Shown: positions 1-8,762, counted from the first letter of the stretch. The stretch is DNA of 64,000 bases from Stenotrophomonas maltophilia (GCF_002205165.1 NZ_NIVS01000058.1:119133-183132), one strand, 5' to 3'. Translations and numbers: made by a program. The notes: generated by a model not told the origin, from the sequence alone.

Positions 1-1
1 T

Positions 2-565
2 CAGAATTCGTTAGCTCAACTTGAAGTCAAGATCAAAAGTATTAATACTGAAGTGAGTAAAAAGGATCTTGAGTTGCGCCAGTTGACGGATAAACGTCGA
101 CTTATATCAGATGAGTTCAGCTCCTTCGTGGATGAAGGGCGAGTACAGGCAAGAGTCTATGGTTGGATTTCCATTGTCCCCGCGATGATGGCGGCCGTCG
201 CCCTTGGCTTCTTGCTATATGGAGGCTGGACGTTTGCAAAGCTCATTGTTGCAACGCCCACTCAAGCATACGCGTACTTCATTCAGCGGCTTCCTTACAC
301 TGCTGCCACGGTAGCGATTGTGGGTATGCTTCTTGAACTGTTGCGACAGATAGTAAAAAAGGTAATGAAGATTCATGAGGATCGACTGGCGCTCGCTAGA
401 TTGTTGGTGATTGCACGAGATGCCACATACGCATCAGCTGCAGATCTTGAGATGAGCGAGGAACAAATCTTCGCCGAACGAATGAAGGTTAAGATGGTTT
501 TGCTGAAGGCCCACTTGGGAATCCAGAACAGCCCCAGTAACACATTTAGCGAAGCAGCTGATTGA
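2..565 (+). CDS. Hypothetical membrane protein, 5' end outside window
   Basis: I do not recognise this protein. A GTG start is possible at 53, but the frame stays open to the left edge of the window with a charged, coiled-coil-like stretch, so the real start probably lies outside. The N-terminal part is rich in K, E, L and Q, as in coiled coils. Two hydrophobic segments follow, one around the SIVPAMMAAVALGFLLYGGW region and one around TAATVAIVGMLLELL, and then a charged cytosolic-looking tail. The layout suggests a small membrane-anchored scaffold with a coiled coil in front of two transmembrane helices. Base composition is poorer in GC than the core genes further right, like the next gene, which suggests horizontal acquisition. 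Function unknown. Confidence 0.6.
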   Translation, partial: QNSLAQLEVKIKSINTEVSKKDLELRQLTDKRRLISDEFSSFVDEGRVQARVYGWISIVPAMMAAVALGFLLYGGWTFAKLIVATPTQAYAYFIQRLPYTAATVAIVGMLLELLRQIVKKVMKIHEDRLALARLLVIARDATYASAADLEMSEEQIFAERMKVKMVLLKAHLGIQNSPSNTFSEAAD

Positions 566-1056
566 TCCGAAGGTCCGTTTTACTTGTCGTTCCCAGCCCA
601 TGTGACGTGGGAGACCCCGGTAAGCTATCGCGCTGAGGGCACGAGCGCGAAATCGTCGTTGCCCGGCCTGGCTCGGCCCCAAGTCGGTGCCGAGCCGATT
701 ACTGCCTATCTGTTCTTCTCCGCAGAGACCTGCTCTGGTGCTGCGCGAGCTTGGGCTGCACAAATGTGCGCGCTTCGAGTGCATCCACGGCACAAAGACG
801 AAGTCTAGTGCTTCGTACGCGGGCAGGGTGGCTATGTGCTGGATGGGAAGCAGTACGACGTTGTAACAGGCGATGTCCTCTGACTCGAACTGGCAGCGCC
901 CATGCCCTGAAGCAGGTAGGGGCGCAAAACCTGATGGTGCCGTTGCCTACCTGCGGTAGTGCACCAAGGAACCACGACGTTCGTAAGTCACTGTATTCAA
1001 ACGTCGGCCTGTGGTGAAGAATTGGGACGGCGCTCAGTGCTCACGGAGAACGTTGC
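566..1056. other. Gene-poor stretch with decayed coding sequence
   Basis: No intact gene is supported. Around 735-883 the forward strand carries protein-like reading in two frames interrupted by stops. A short frame ending with a stop at about 806-808 is followed directly, in frame, by about 24 codons containing GGYVLDGKQYDVV and a second stop. This looks like an eroded gene rather than random sequence, but I cannot assign a family. No repeat, tRNA or attachment site is evident. Confidence 0.35.
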
Positions 1057-1842
1057 CTAGACGCTTCTCTGAATCACGCTCTCAACAAGATAGCGTTTTA
1101 CTCGGCTGGAATTCTGGGAGGTCAAAGCCCGCCCTCTGATCTCGACAGTGCCGTCATGACCAAGGTTGTTCTGGTGCAAGGACCAAGTAATGAGCGATCT
1201 TTGATGCGTGTCCAGATCCCCAAGAATCTGAAAGGAGACGACTCGACGGTCCTCCTGGCTGTACATCTTTCCCCACATGCTGATGGTGTTGTATCTGGTC
1301 ACATGGCCAAGAATCGGAACGTTTAGTGGCGAAATAACGGGCTGAAGACTGTTGATCGTGGTGCTGTTGAGCTCCACTAACACTTCGCCACGAGGTCTGG
1401 TTACGGTTAGCGTCATCTCCGGGGCTTGCGAAATGGGTCTGTGTGCTTCAAGTAGCGCCGTCTCAAGTGCGGCGGGAAGCTCACCCATTGTCGGCTCAAT
1501 TCGACTTTGAAGAGTCCTCGACTGCGGTTCAGCTAGTTCGTTCCCAATTGCCTCATTGAAGGCATACTTGATGAAATCGTACACCAAGCCGGAGGATATG
1601 GTGCCCCCCAGAAAGATGCTCAGCTCATATACAAAGCTGCCGGCGCGAGGGGGGCTTATGAAGACAACGGCTCCCTGTGCCGAATCCCCTCTAGTCTTTA
1701 CTTCCTCATTGAGAAGTGCGTGCAGCGTAATGTTCATGGCGCGAGCTATTCCCTCTAGCGCGCGTGCACCGTCATATGCATTGAGTGCATGTTCGTCAGC
1801 AGTCCCATGCTCATACACGAATTTGATTCTAAGCTTGGACAT
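1057..1842 (-). CDS. Hypothetical protein, 261 aa
   Basis: An intact reading frame starts at ATG 1842. I cannot assign a family with confidence. The N-terminal layout (a KFVYEHG strand, then a helical DGARALEGIARAMNI segment, a GDSAQGAVVFISPPRAGSF stretch and a hydrophobic glycine-rich helix near residues 75-90) recalls a class of uncharacterised proteins found on mobile islands. The C-terminal half is predicted mixed alpha/beta with no catalytic motif I can see. It lies in the AT-richer left end of the window, is convergent with the 170-codon gene on its left, and is separated from phhA by decayed sequence. Cargo of an acquired island is the likeliest setting. Confidence 0.6.
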   Translation of the reverse strand: MSKLRIKFVYEHGTADEHALNAYDGARALEGIARAMNITLHALLNEEVKTRGDSAQGAVVFISPPRAGSFVYELSIFLGGTISSGLVYDFIKYAFNEAIGNELAEPQSRTLQSRIEPTMGELPAALETALLEAHRPISQAPEMTLTVTRPRGEVLVELNSTTINSLQPVISPLNVPILGHVTRYNTISMWGKMYSQEDRRVVSFQILGDLDTHQRSLITWSLHQNNLGHDGTVEIRGRALTSQNSSRVKRYLVESVIQRSV

Positions 1843-1960
1843 CCGTATCCCCTAGTGAGTAAGTGCCTTAATACTGCATCTATACTAATCTAATGGTACG
1901 GCTGCATGTTGATGGTTAGAATTTTAAGTCTTAGCTTGCGCGCTCTAGTTATGTCGCGGT

Positions 1961-2296
1961 GTGGAGGCCTGTCAGGTGCTGGTGTGCAGCAAGTCGGCCT
2001 ACTTCGGGGCGCTCAATCAGATACAGGTGAGGGTGGACTGGGGATCGCGGATCGAGATGCTATGCAATGTCATCGTGGAGTCCGTCCACCGTGCCATCGC
2101 CATCGCGGGCGAAATGCAGGCGTTGAAGCCAGCATGGCACCAGACGGTCAGCGGCTGCCGATCAGACGCGGTCGCGCGTCGATTGCTCCTGCAGGACGGG
2201 TACCCGACGGTATCGGTCGCCTAGGTTGCGGCCCTACTGGATGTGCTCCAGCGCTCCGGGCTGACCGGCATCTACGCGCCACAGCAGGGAAATTAA
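1961..2296 (+). pseudogene. Possible decayed coding sequence with an internal stop
   Basis: A GTG-started frame runs 87 codons to a TAG at 2222-2224, then continues in the same frame for 23 more codons with protein-like composition (VAALLDVLQRSGLTGIY) to a TAA at 2294-2296. One premature stop in an otherwise coherent frame suggests a pseudogene. I do not recognise the protein. The rest of 1843-2391 shows nothing else that I can support. Confidence 0.3.
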
Positions 2297-2391
2297 AGGA
2301 GCTGGGGCGCACCTATCACGCGCACGCGGTCCTGCAACGGCTCAATCAACTGCCAACATCCCTTCCTGATCGCCTGCGCTGAGCCCTCGCC

Positions 2392-3312
2392 TCACACATC
2401 CCCGCCGTCCGCCCAACCCTCACCCGTACCCGCCTGGAACACGCGGTCCTCCGCCTGCACCTCACCGGCCGGCAGATGCTCCTTGGCCTCCAGCGCAGCA
2501 TAGATCGGGGTGAAGTCCGGTGCGGTCGCCTCCATCAACTGCTCGAAGCTGTCGATCACGAAGTAGGTCTTCTGGAAGGTGTCGATCCGGTAGCGGGTGC
2601 GCATGATCCGCTCCAGATCGAAACCGATCCTGTTCGGCGCGGCCGATTCCAGCGAGTACAGCGACTCGCCCTTGGACGACACGATGCCGGCGCCGTAGAT
2701 GCGCAGGCCCTCGTCGGTGTTGATCAGCCCGAATTCCACCGTGTACCAGTACAGGCGGGTGAGGTGCTGCAGTGCCTCCGGGCCGATTGCATGCGCCTTG
2801 ACGCCGCCGCGGCCGTAAGCGGCCATGTAATCGGCGAACACCGGGTTCATCAGCAGCGGCACGTGCCCGAACAGGTCATGGAACATGTCCGGCTCGGCGA
2901 TGTAGTCGATCTGGTCCGGGCGGCGGATCCACCAGGTCACCGGGAAGCGGCGGTTGGCCAGGTGATCGAAGAAATCGAGCTCCGGCAGCAGGCCTTCCAC
3001 CCCGACCAGGGTCCAGCCGGTGGCGGCGCCCAGCACTTCGTTGAGCTGGTCGAAGCGCGGGATCATGTGCGCGCTCATGCCCATCTCGTCCTGCGCGTGC
3101 AGGAACTCCTTGCTGGCCCGGCCGACCAGCAGCTCGCGCTGGCGCTGGAACAGGGTGCTCCAGGTGGCGTGGTCGTCAGCGGTGTAGCTGTCCCAGGGCT
3201 GTTCCACGATGGCAGTGGTGTAGACCGGCACGTATCCCTTGTCGGTCTGCTGGTGTTCGACGCGGCGGGGGGCGGTGGCGGTTTCCATCGTGGTGGTCTC
3301 CTGGGAAGTCAT
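2392..3312 (-). CDS. phhA: Phenylalanine 4-monooxygenase
   Basis: Pterin- and iron-dependent cytosolic enzyme that hydroxylates phenylalanine to tyrosine, the first step of phenylalanine catabolism. The 306-residue chain has the full catalytic domain of the aromatic amino acid hydroxylase family. The iron ligands are H145 and H150 in PDMFHDLFGHVP and E193 in YWYTVEFGL. As in other bacterial enzymes there is no N-terminal ACT domain. A second in-frame Met at residue 9 is an alternative start. No pterin carbinolamine dehydratase (phhB) is next to it. An Lrp-type regulator is divergently transcribed 103 bases away and probably controls it through the palindromes in between. Confidence 0.95.
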   Translation of the reverse strand: MTSQETTTMETATAPRRVEHQQTDKGYVPVYTTAIVEQPWDSYTADDHATWSTLFQRQRELLVGRASKEFLHAQDEMGMSAHMIPRFDQLNEVLGAATGWTLVGVEGLLPELDFFDHLANRRFPVTWWIRRPDQIDYIAEPDMFHDLFGHVPLLMNPVFADYMAAYGRGGVKAHAIGPEALQHLTRLYWYTVEFGLINTDEGLRIYGAGIVSSKGESLYSLESAAPNRIGFDLERIMRTRYRIDTFQKTYFVIDSFEQLMEATAPDFTPIYAALEAKEHLPAGEVQAEDRVFQAGTGEGWADGGDV

Positions 3313-3345
3313 CTGTCGATGCTAGGGCAGGGCGCGCGCAAGAGG

Positions 3346-3391
3346 TTTGCAAAGTTGCGCGGATATGGCCTGTTGGCGCAATATCATTGCG
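3346..3391. promoter_or_regulatory. Candidate Lrp-type operator between phhA and its divergent regulator
   Basis: The phhA-lrp intergenic region contains several TTGC/GCAA half-sites. TTTGCAAA (3346-3353) is a perfect palindrome. TTGCGC (3355-3360) pairs with GCGCAA (3376-3381). CGCAAT-ATC-ATTGCG (3377-3391) is a perfect 6-bp inverted repeat with a 3-base spacer. Spaced dyads of this kind are expected for an Lrp/AsnC octamer that wraps DNA. The site would cover the promoters of both genes. Binding is inferred from symmetry and position only. Confidence 0.5.
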
Positions 3392-3415
3392 TCCATCTCA
3401 TGTTGCGGGGCAGCA

Positions 3416-3898
3416 ATGACCGGAGACGCCCAGTTCGACCGCACGGATCTGCGCTTGCTGGCTGAAATCCAGCAACACGGGCGTGCCACCAACGCCGAGC
3501 TCGCCGCCCGGGTGAATCTGTCCCCGTCGGCCTGCCTGCGGCGGGTCCAGCGGCTGGAAAGCGAGGGCGTGATCGCCGGGTATGGGGCCCGGCTTGAACC
3601 GCGTCAGATCGGCCTGGGCCTGCAGGCCTTCGTCCGCGTGCAGCTGGAGAAACACGACCAGCACGCCATCGGCGTGTTCGCCGACAGCGTCGTGGAGTGG
3701 GATGAGGTGGTGGCCTGCCACGCGCTCACCGGCGACATGGACTACCTGTTGCACATCTATGTGCGCGACCTGGCGCACTTCTCCAGCTTCCTGCTCGACA
3801 AGCTGCTCAATGCCGCCGGCGTGGCCGACGTCAATTCCAGTTTCGTGCTGCGCACGGTCAAGGAATTCCGCGCGCTGCCGTTGTCGCAGCTCGAATGA
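3416..3898 (+). CDS. Lrp/AsnC family transcriptional regulator
   Basis: A 160-residue protein of normal family length. An N-terminal winged helix-turn-helix (about residues 5-60, with DRTDLRLLAEIQ, the NAELAARVNLSPSACLRRVQRLE recognition region and a following GVIAGY strand) is followed by an AsnC-type RAM effector domain (about 65-150, with GDMDYLLHI). A longer frame opens at a TTG at 3347, but ATG 3416 gives the standard N-terminus and leaves the upstream palindromes non-coding. Divergence from phhA and the shared operator-like palindromes suggest a phenylalanine- or tyrosine-responsive regulator of phhA and of itself. The ligand is an inference. Confidence 0.9.
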   Translation: MTGDAQFDRTDLRLLAEIQQHGRATNAELAARVNLSPSACLRRVQRLESEGVIAGYGARLEPRQIGLGLQAFVRVQLEKHDQHAIGVFADSVVEWDEVVACHALTGDMDYLLHIYVRDLAHFSSFLLDKLLNAAGVADVNSSFVLRTVKEFRALPLSQLE

Positions 3899-3923
3899 CG
3901 CAGATCGCCCTCGCGATCGCATG

Positions 3924-3992
3924 GTAGAGCCGACCGTTGGTCGGCTTCGTGGAGACCCGAGCCAGGAGCAGCCGACCAACGGTCGGCTCTAC
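3924..3992. repeat. SMAG repeat, inverted pair
   Basis: Two copies of GTAGAGCCGACCGTTGGTCGGCT lie head to head (3924-3946 and the complement at 3970-3992) around a 23-base spacer. Each copy can fold by itself (CCGACC/GGTCGG), and the pair can form one long hairpin. It lies between the convergent ends of the Lrp-type gene and the patatin gene, where it could act as a bidirectional transcript end. The GTAG head is the hallmark of the SMAG family of Stenotrophomonas. Confidence 0.85.
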
Positions 3993-4005
3993 CGGTGGCG
4001 GGGCT

Positions 4006-5004
4006 TCAGCCCTCGCACTTTTCCTTGCGCCCCATCAGCCGGCCTACGCGTGATGGCTCATCGCACTTGGGCGCGGCCGGCGGCGGGGCCAGCGCGGCGG
4101 CACGCGCCTTCTGCAGTTGCTGGACCTTGGCGCGGATCTGCGGCATCGCCGCCATCGCGGCCTTCTCGCCTTCCAGGATCGCGTTGTTGCGCTGGCCGAA
4201 ATCGGCCGCACCGATGTCCAGCACCTTGGGCCGGATGATCACGTCCGCGCGCGCCAGTTCCTGCTCGCCCAGGCGCTGGCCCATGATCGAGATCGACTGG
4301 TTGACGATGCCGAGCATGCCGGTCGGCGCCTTGCCGCTGGCCTTGCTGGAGATGTCCACGGCGATCACGATGTCCGCGCCGAGCTGGCGCGCCGCGTCGA
4401 CCGGCACCGGACTGACCACGCCACCGTCGATGTAGTTGTACTTGCCGATCTTCACCGGCTCGAACACGCCGGGGATGCTGCTGGAGGCGCGCACCGCCTG
4501 GCCGACGTTGCCGCGCACGAACACGGTGCGCTCGCCGGTTTCCAGTTGGGTGGCGACCGCAGCGAAGGGCTTGCTCAGCTTTTCGGCGGGGCGGTTGTCG
4601 ACCTGCGCGTTGACGTAGTCCTGCAGCTTCTGGCCCTGGACCAGGCCGCCGGAGAACAGGCGCACGTCGCGGATGCTGGCTTCATCCAGGGCGACCGCCT
4701 TGGACTGCATCTGGAACGCGTCCATGCCGCTGGCATACAGCGCGCCGACCACGCTGCCGGCGCTGGTGCCGGACACCACCACCGGTTCGAAGCCGTTGGC
4801 CTCCAGCATTTTGATCACGCCGATATGGGCGAAGCCCTTGGCCGCGCCGCCGCCGAGCGCGATGCCGATCTTGACCGGCTTGGCCGGGGTCACCGGGATC
4901 GCCGCCGGCGGGGGAGTCGGGCGCACGGGATCACCGCCGCAGCCGGCCAGCAGGCCGAGCAGGGCAACGGACAGCGTCAGGCGGGTACGGCGCAGTAAGG
5001 TCAT
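4006..5004 (-). CDS. Patatin-like phospholipase, lipoprotein
   Basis: RssA-type serine lipid acyl hydrolase. The N-terminus is a lipoprotein signal (basic MTLLRRTR, hydrophobic core, lipobox LLAGC), so it is probably anchored to a membrane facing the periplasm. The patatin domain starts with the oxyanion loop GGGAAKG, has the nucleophile serine in GTSAG (residue 81 from this start) and the dyad aspartate in DGG (residue 193). The C-terminus is Ala/Gln/Pro-rich. An earlier in-frame ATG at 5031 would add nine residues before the signal. ATG 5004 gives a cleaner signal peptide, although neither start has a strong ribosome-binding site. Monocistronic between a repeat pair and the divergent receptor gene. 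Confidence 0.88.
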   Translation of the reverse strand: MTLLRRTRLTLSVALLGLLAGCGGDPVRPTPPPAAIPVTPAKPVKIGIALGGGAAKGFAHIGVIKMLEANGFEPVVVSGTSAGSVVGALYASGMDAFQMQSKAVALDEASIRDVRLFSGGLVQGQKLQDYVNAQVDNRPAEKLSKPFAAVATQLETGERTVFVRGNVGQAVRASSSIPGVFEPVKIGKYNYIDGGVVSPVPVDAARQLGADIVIAVDISSKASGKAPTGMLGIVNQSISIMGQRLGEQELARADVIIRPKVLDIGAADFGQRNNAILEGEKAAMAAMPQIRAKVQQLQKARAAALAPPPAAPKCDEPSRVGRLMGRKEKCEG

Positions 5005-5177
5005 CGGCGTGGCAACGTGAATGGGCATCAAGGGCCGCCAGCATACCGAAGCGTTGTCGGGACCGGCAGGACAGCAGGGCAGGGCATTCAGGCCATGACC
5101 GGGGATGTCGGGCCGCGACCGCCGTCACAACGCGCGGGCCCGGGAGGAGGTAATGAATAGCGGTTGTTTGCGGCTCT

Positions 5178-5193
5178 GTTGCTGTACTGCAAC
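5178..5193. promoter_or_regulatory. GTTGC-N6-GCAAC inverted repeat upstream of the TonB receptor
   Basis: A perfect 5-bp inverted repeat (GTTGC, six bases, GCAAC) sits about 50 bases before the chosen receptor start. A regulator binding site is possible. It does not look like a Fur box. The evidence is symmetry and position only. Confidence 0.25.
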
Positions 5194-5244
5194 AATTGTC
5201 TGGTAGCGCCGGTCCACCACCCCTCCCAACACAGCCTAAACGCC

Positions 5245-7512
5245 ATGTTCCCGAACCGCACTGCCCACGGCCGTTTCCCGTCCGTGCACCCGCTCGTTGT
5301 CGCGCTTGCCGCCCTGCTGCCATTGACGGCCGCAGCCCAGGACGCCCCCGCCACCAAGGATCCGGTCGCCCTCGATACGCTGCAGGTCACGGCGCAACGC
5401 CGCGTCGAAAACGCCAAGGACGTGCCGGTCTCGATCTCGGCCATCCAGGGTGAAAAGCTCGACGTGCTCGGTTCGGCCGGCGATGACATCCGCTTCCTGT
5501 CGGCGCGTGTGCCCAGCCTGAACATCGAATCGTCCTACGGCCGTGCCTTCCCGCGTTTCTACATCCGCGGCCTAGGCAACACCGATTTCGACCTCAATGC
5601 CTCGCAGCCGGTGTCGCTGGTGTATGACGATGTGGTGCAGGAAAGCCCGCTGCTGAAGGGCTTCCCGCTGTTTGACCTGGCCGGTGTGGAAGTGCTGCGC
5701 GGCCCGCAGGGCACCCTGTTCGGCCGCAACACCCCGGCCGGCGTGGTTAAGTTCGATTCGGCGCGTCCCTCGCAGGACGCTGACGGCTACATCAAGGTCG
5801 CCTACGGCAGCTACAACACCTGGAACACGCAGGGCGCCTACGGTGGCCCGCTGACCGATCGCTGGTCGGCGCGCGTCTCCGCGCTGTACCAGCGCCGCGA
5901 CGACTGGGTCACCAACACCCGCCAGGGCGCGCCGGCGCAGGGCTTCGAAGGCTATGACGAAGCCGCCGCCCGCGTGCAGTTCCTGTACGAAGGCGACGAC
6001 GTCGAAGCGCTGTTCAACCTGCACAAGCGTAAGCTCAACGGCACCGCGCGCCTGTTCCGCGCCAACATCATCAAGCCGGGCACCAACCAGCTGGTCGAGA
6101 ACTTCGACCGCGATGACGTCTCCACCGATGGCCAGAACTTCTCCGACCTGGAAACCTGGGGCGGCAGCGCGCGCCTGAAGTGGGACCTGGGCCGCGTGAC
6201 CCTGCACTCGATCACCGGTTACGAGACCGCCGAATCGCTCAACCACGGTGACATCGACGGCGGTTACGGTGCCAGCTTCCTGGGCGCCGGCAACTACGGC
6301 CCGGGCAACATCCCGTTCGCCTCCGAATCGGCCGATGGCCTGCCGCACCACCGCCAGTGGACCCAGGAATTCCGCGTGGAATCCAATGAGTGGGGCCGCT
6401 TCGACTGGCAGGCCGGCGTCTTCTACTTCGATGAAGACGTCACCATCGACAGCTTCAACTACGACTCGCTGACCCCGGGCAATCCGCAGACCGGTCACGC
6501 CGTGCAGCAGCAGCGCAACAAGGCGTGGGCGGCCTTCGCCTCCGGCGATTTCGACGTGACCGAGCGCTTCAAGCTGCGCGGTGGCGTGCGCTACACGCAG
6601 GACAAGAAAGACTTCAGCGCCAGCGTGCTGCAGGCCGTGCCGTTCGGCACCGCGGTCAGCGGCCCGTACATCGCCAAGACCGACGTCAACGACGTCAGCT
6701 GGGACCTCAGCGGCGTCTACCAGATCACCGACAACCTCAACGCGTATGCCCGCGTGGCCAAGGGCTTCCGTGCACCGTCGATCCAGGGTCGCCTGGCCTT
6801 CGGTGGCGTTTCGCAGGCGGATTCGGAGAAGGTGATTTCGTATGAAGCCGGCATCAAGGCCGACCTGTTCGACCGCCGCGCACGCCTGGGCTTCAACGTG
6901 TTCCGCTACAACGTCGACGGCCAGCAGCTGATCGCCGTGGGTGGCACCAACAACACCGCGACCCTGCTCAACGCCGACAAGACCATCGGCCAGGGCGCCG
7001 AGCTCGACTTCGAGGCCTACCTGACCGACCACGTCCTGCTGACCCTGGGCAGCAGCTACAACGACACCGAGATCAAGGACAAGGATCTGGCGGTGGCGAT
7101 CTGTGGCGGCGGCTGCACCATCACCGACCCGACCACGGTCATCGATGGCGGCACCTACGCGCTGGTCAACGGCAACCCGCTCCCGCAGGCGCCGAAGTGG
7201 ATCCACAACCTGACGTTGCGCGCCGGCTTCCCGGTCAACGATGCCAGCGAGTTCTACGTCTACACCGATTGGGCCTACCGCAGCCCGGTCAACTTCTTCC
7301 TGTACGAGTCGCCGGAGTTCCGCAGCCGCTCCTCGCTGGAAGGGGGCCTGCGGCTGGGCTACAACTGGGATTACGGCCAGTACGACGTGGCCGTGTACGG
7401 CCGCAACCTGACCGACCAGGTCCGCGTGGTCGGCGCGATCGACTTCAACAACCTGACCGGCTTCCTCAACGAGCCGCGCACGTTCGGCGTGGAGTTCACC
7501 GCGAAGTTCTGA
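5245..7512 (+). CDS. TonB-dependent outer membrane receptor
   Basis: A 755-residue outer membrane transporter that uses TonB energy to import a ligand. A signal peptide ends near AAAQ. A TonB-box-like DTLQVTAQRR follows, then a plug domain (about residues 50-180, with PVSISAI, FYIRGLGN and VEVLRGPQGTLFGRNTPAG) and a 22-strand barrel ending in an aromatic C-terminus (EFTAKF). ATG 5245 is preferred to the upstream in-frame start at 5164 because it starts a normal signal peptide. Plug and barrel resemble the family often annotated as iron-complex or xanthomonad carbohydrate receptors. The ligand cannot be read from sequence, and no partner genes flank it. A strong terminator follows. Confidence 0.92.
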   Translation: MFPNRTAHGRFPSVHPLVVALAALLPLTAAAQDAPATKDPVALDTLQVTAQRRVENAKDVPVSISAIQGEKLDVLGSAGDDIRFLSARVPSLNIESSYGRAFPRFYIRGLGNTDFDLNASQPVSLVYDDVVQESPLLKGFPLFDLAGVEVLRGPQGTLFGRNTPAGVVKFDSARPSQDADGYIKVAYGSYNTWNTQGAYGGPLTDRWSARVSALYQRRDDWVTNTRQGAPAQGFEGYDEAAARVQFLYEGDDVEALFNLHKRKLNGTARLFRANIIKPGTNQLVENFDRDDVSTDGQNFSDLETWGGSARLKWDLGRVTLHSITGYETAESLNHGDIDGGYGASFLGAGNYGPGNIPFASESADGLPHHRQWTQEFRVESNEWGRFDWQAGVFYFDEDVTIDSFNYDSLTPGNPQTGHAVQQQRNKAWAAFASGDFDVTERFKLRGGVRYTQDKKDFSASVLQAVPFGTAVSGPYIAKTDVNDVSWDLSGVYQITDNLNAYARVAKGFRAPSIQGRLAFGGVSQADSEKVISYEAGIKADLFDRRARLGFNVFRYNVDGQQLIAVGGTNNTATLLNADKTIGQGAELDFEAYLTDHVLLTLGSSYNDTEIKDKDLAVAICGGGCTITDPTTVIDGGTYALVNGNPLPQAPKWIHNLTLRAGFPVNDASEFYVYTDWAYRSPVNFFLYESPEFRSRSSLEGGLRLGYNWDYGQYDVAVYGRNLTDQVRVVGAIDFNNLTGFLNEPRTFGVEFTAKF

Positions 7513-7561
7513 TGCACGTCATGCGGTAGGTTCCCACCGTGCGTGGGTATCGCGAAAAACG

Positions 7562-7591
7562 AAAACGGCGCGGAGAAGTCCGCGCCGTTTT
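7562..7591 (+). terminator. Rho-independent terminator after the TonB receptor
   Basis: A perfect 13-bp stem (AAAACGGCGCGGA / TCCGCGCCGTTTT) with a GAAG loop, ending in a T run, lies 49 bases after the receptor stop codon. It could also work in the other direction for the minus-strand phosphatase gene because of its A run. Confidence 0.88.
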
Positions 7592-7623
7592 CTGTTGATG
7601 GCCTCTGCCATTTCGCCGCTTCG

Positions 7624-7646
7624 GTAGAGCCGACCGTTGGTCGGCT
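7624..7646 (+). repeat. SMAG repeat, single copy
   Basis: One copy of GTAGAGCCGACCGTTGGTCGGCT lies between the receptor terminator and the convergent acid phosphatase gene. Confidence 0.8.
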
Positions 7647-7657
7647 GCCCCCCCGCC

Positions 7658-8506
7658 TTACAACGCGCTCGCCGGCCGCACCTTCAACACCGCCTCTTCG
7701 GCCGCGCAATCCCGTGCCGAATGCAGCCCCGCCCTGCGCGCCGCCACGATCTCCTTGCGTGCGGCCAGCAGGTCGCTGTTGAACGCGGCGTTGTCATGCA
7801 GGCGTGCCACCGCGGCCGCGCCCATGAAGCGGCCTTCGAGGATATCGCTCTGCCAATGCACGTTGCAGACCAGACGGCTCTCGCCATAGTTGCGGCCGCG
7901 TGCCTGGATCGCGTCGGCGCGGTCCGGGGCGATCTCCGAGAGGATCAGCGCCCAGGCCCAGCCGATCGAGGTGTGGCCGGACGGATAGGAGCCATTGCCG
8001 CGCAGGCCCTGTTCGTCTTCCGGCGAGCAGGTGGGTTCGTTGTTGACCATGAACGGCCGCGCGCGCTGGTAGTGCTTCTTCGCCGTGCGGGTGGCCGCGC
8101 TGGCATCGATCCGGCTGCGTTCCAGCAGGCGGTACAGGGCCGGCGTCTTCACCGCATCCACGTCGACATCGATCGCGCAGGAGAATTGATTGGCACCGGC
8201 CGGGAAGGCGAGCTCGGCGTCACGGTGGGCCTGCTCGAAGCGCGGGCTGCCGCGTAGCGCACGGGCTTCACGGCTGACCTGTTCGTCCAGTGCGAAGCCG
8301 GCCGAACCGGCGGCCGGCGGTGCCGGTACCAGTGCCAGGCTGTCTGGCACGGCGCTGCCCTGCAGGTAGCCGACCGCCTTGGTGGTGACCGAGGCTTCCA
8401 CCGGCGTGTTGCCCGGTGCGGCCGTTGACGCGCAGCCGGCGAGGGCGGCGAGCAGTGCGGTCACCAGCATCGGGCGGATGGCAGCGGAGCGCAGGGACGA
8501 TGACAT
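7658..8506 (-). CDS. Class A nonspecific acid phosphatase (PAP2 superfamily), lipoprotein
   Basis: Vanadium-haloperoxidase-fold phosphatase that removes phosphate from a broad range of monoesters in the periplasm. The lipoprotein signal has lipobox LAGC (Cys25). The three PAP2 signature motifs are present: K143/K144 to R150-P151 in KKHYQRARP, PSGH at 175-178, and R211-x5-H217-x3-D221. The 282-residue length is slightly longer than typical PhoN/PhoC enzymes because of a linker after the lipid anchor. It is a single gene, convergent with the receptor gene and divergent from the secreted hydrolase. Phosphate control is plausible, but no pho box was recognised. Confidence 0.92.
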   Translation of the reverse strand: MSSSLRSAAIRPMLVTALLAALAGCASTAAPGNTPVEASVTTKAVGYLQGSAVPDSLALVPAPPAAGSAGFALDEQVSREARALRGSPRFEQAHRDAELAFPAGANQFSCAIDVDVDAVKTPALYRLLERSRIDASAATRTAKKHYQRARPFMVNNEPTCSPEDEQGLRGNGSYPSGHTSIGWAWALILSEIAPDRADAIQARGRNYGESRLVCNVHWQSDILEGRFMGAAAVARLHDNAAFNSDLLAARKEIVAARRAGLHSARDCAAEEAVLKVRPASAL

Positions 8507-8762
8507 CGGGAGGTCTCGAAGAGGGGGAGCCGCATGATCGCAGCTTCCTCCGGCGACGACAGCGGCCGTTCGTCATCCGGCCAGATCCGGCATGGCCGTG
8601 CCCCGGATGACGGAAACCCCCGACTGGTTCACGGATTTCATGGGGCGCACGACATAGCGTCATCGAAGGCGCCATCGTTCGTCATATCTCCATGGAGACA
8701 TGCACCCCATGGCAACGCGGCAGCGCCGGTCATCAGGGGGATCACCTGCAAGGAGACAGCGG

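Noticed and set aside
3347..3415. Upstream TTG start for the Lrp-type regulator
   Set aside because: It would add a cysteine-rich, unconserved stretch and place the palindromic operator inside the coding region.
3924..3992. Repeated GTAG hairpins considered as a CRISPR or an insertion sequence
   Set aside because: Copies are isolated or in inverted pairs without regular spacers, and no transposase or cas gene is present. They fit SMAG repeats.
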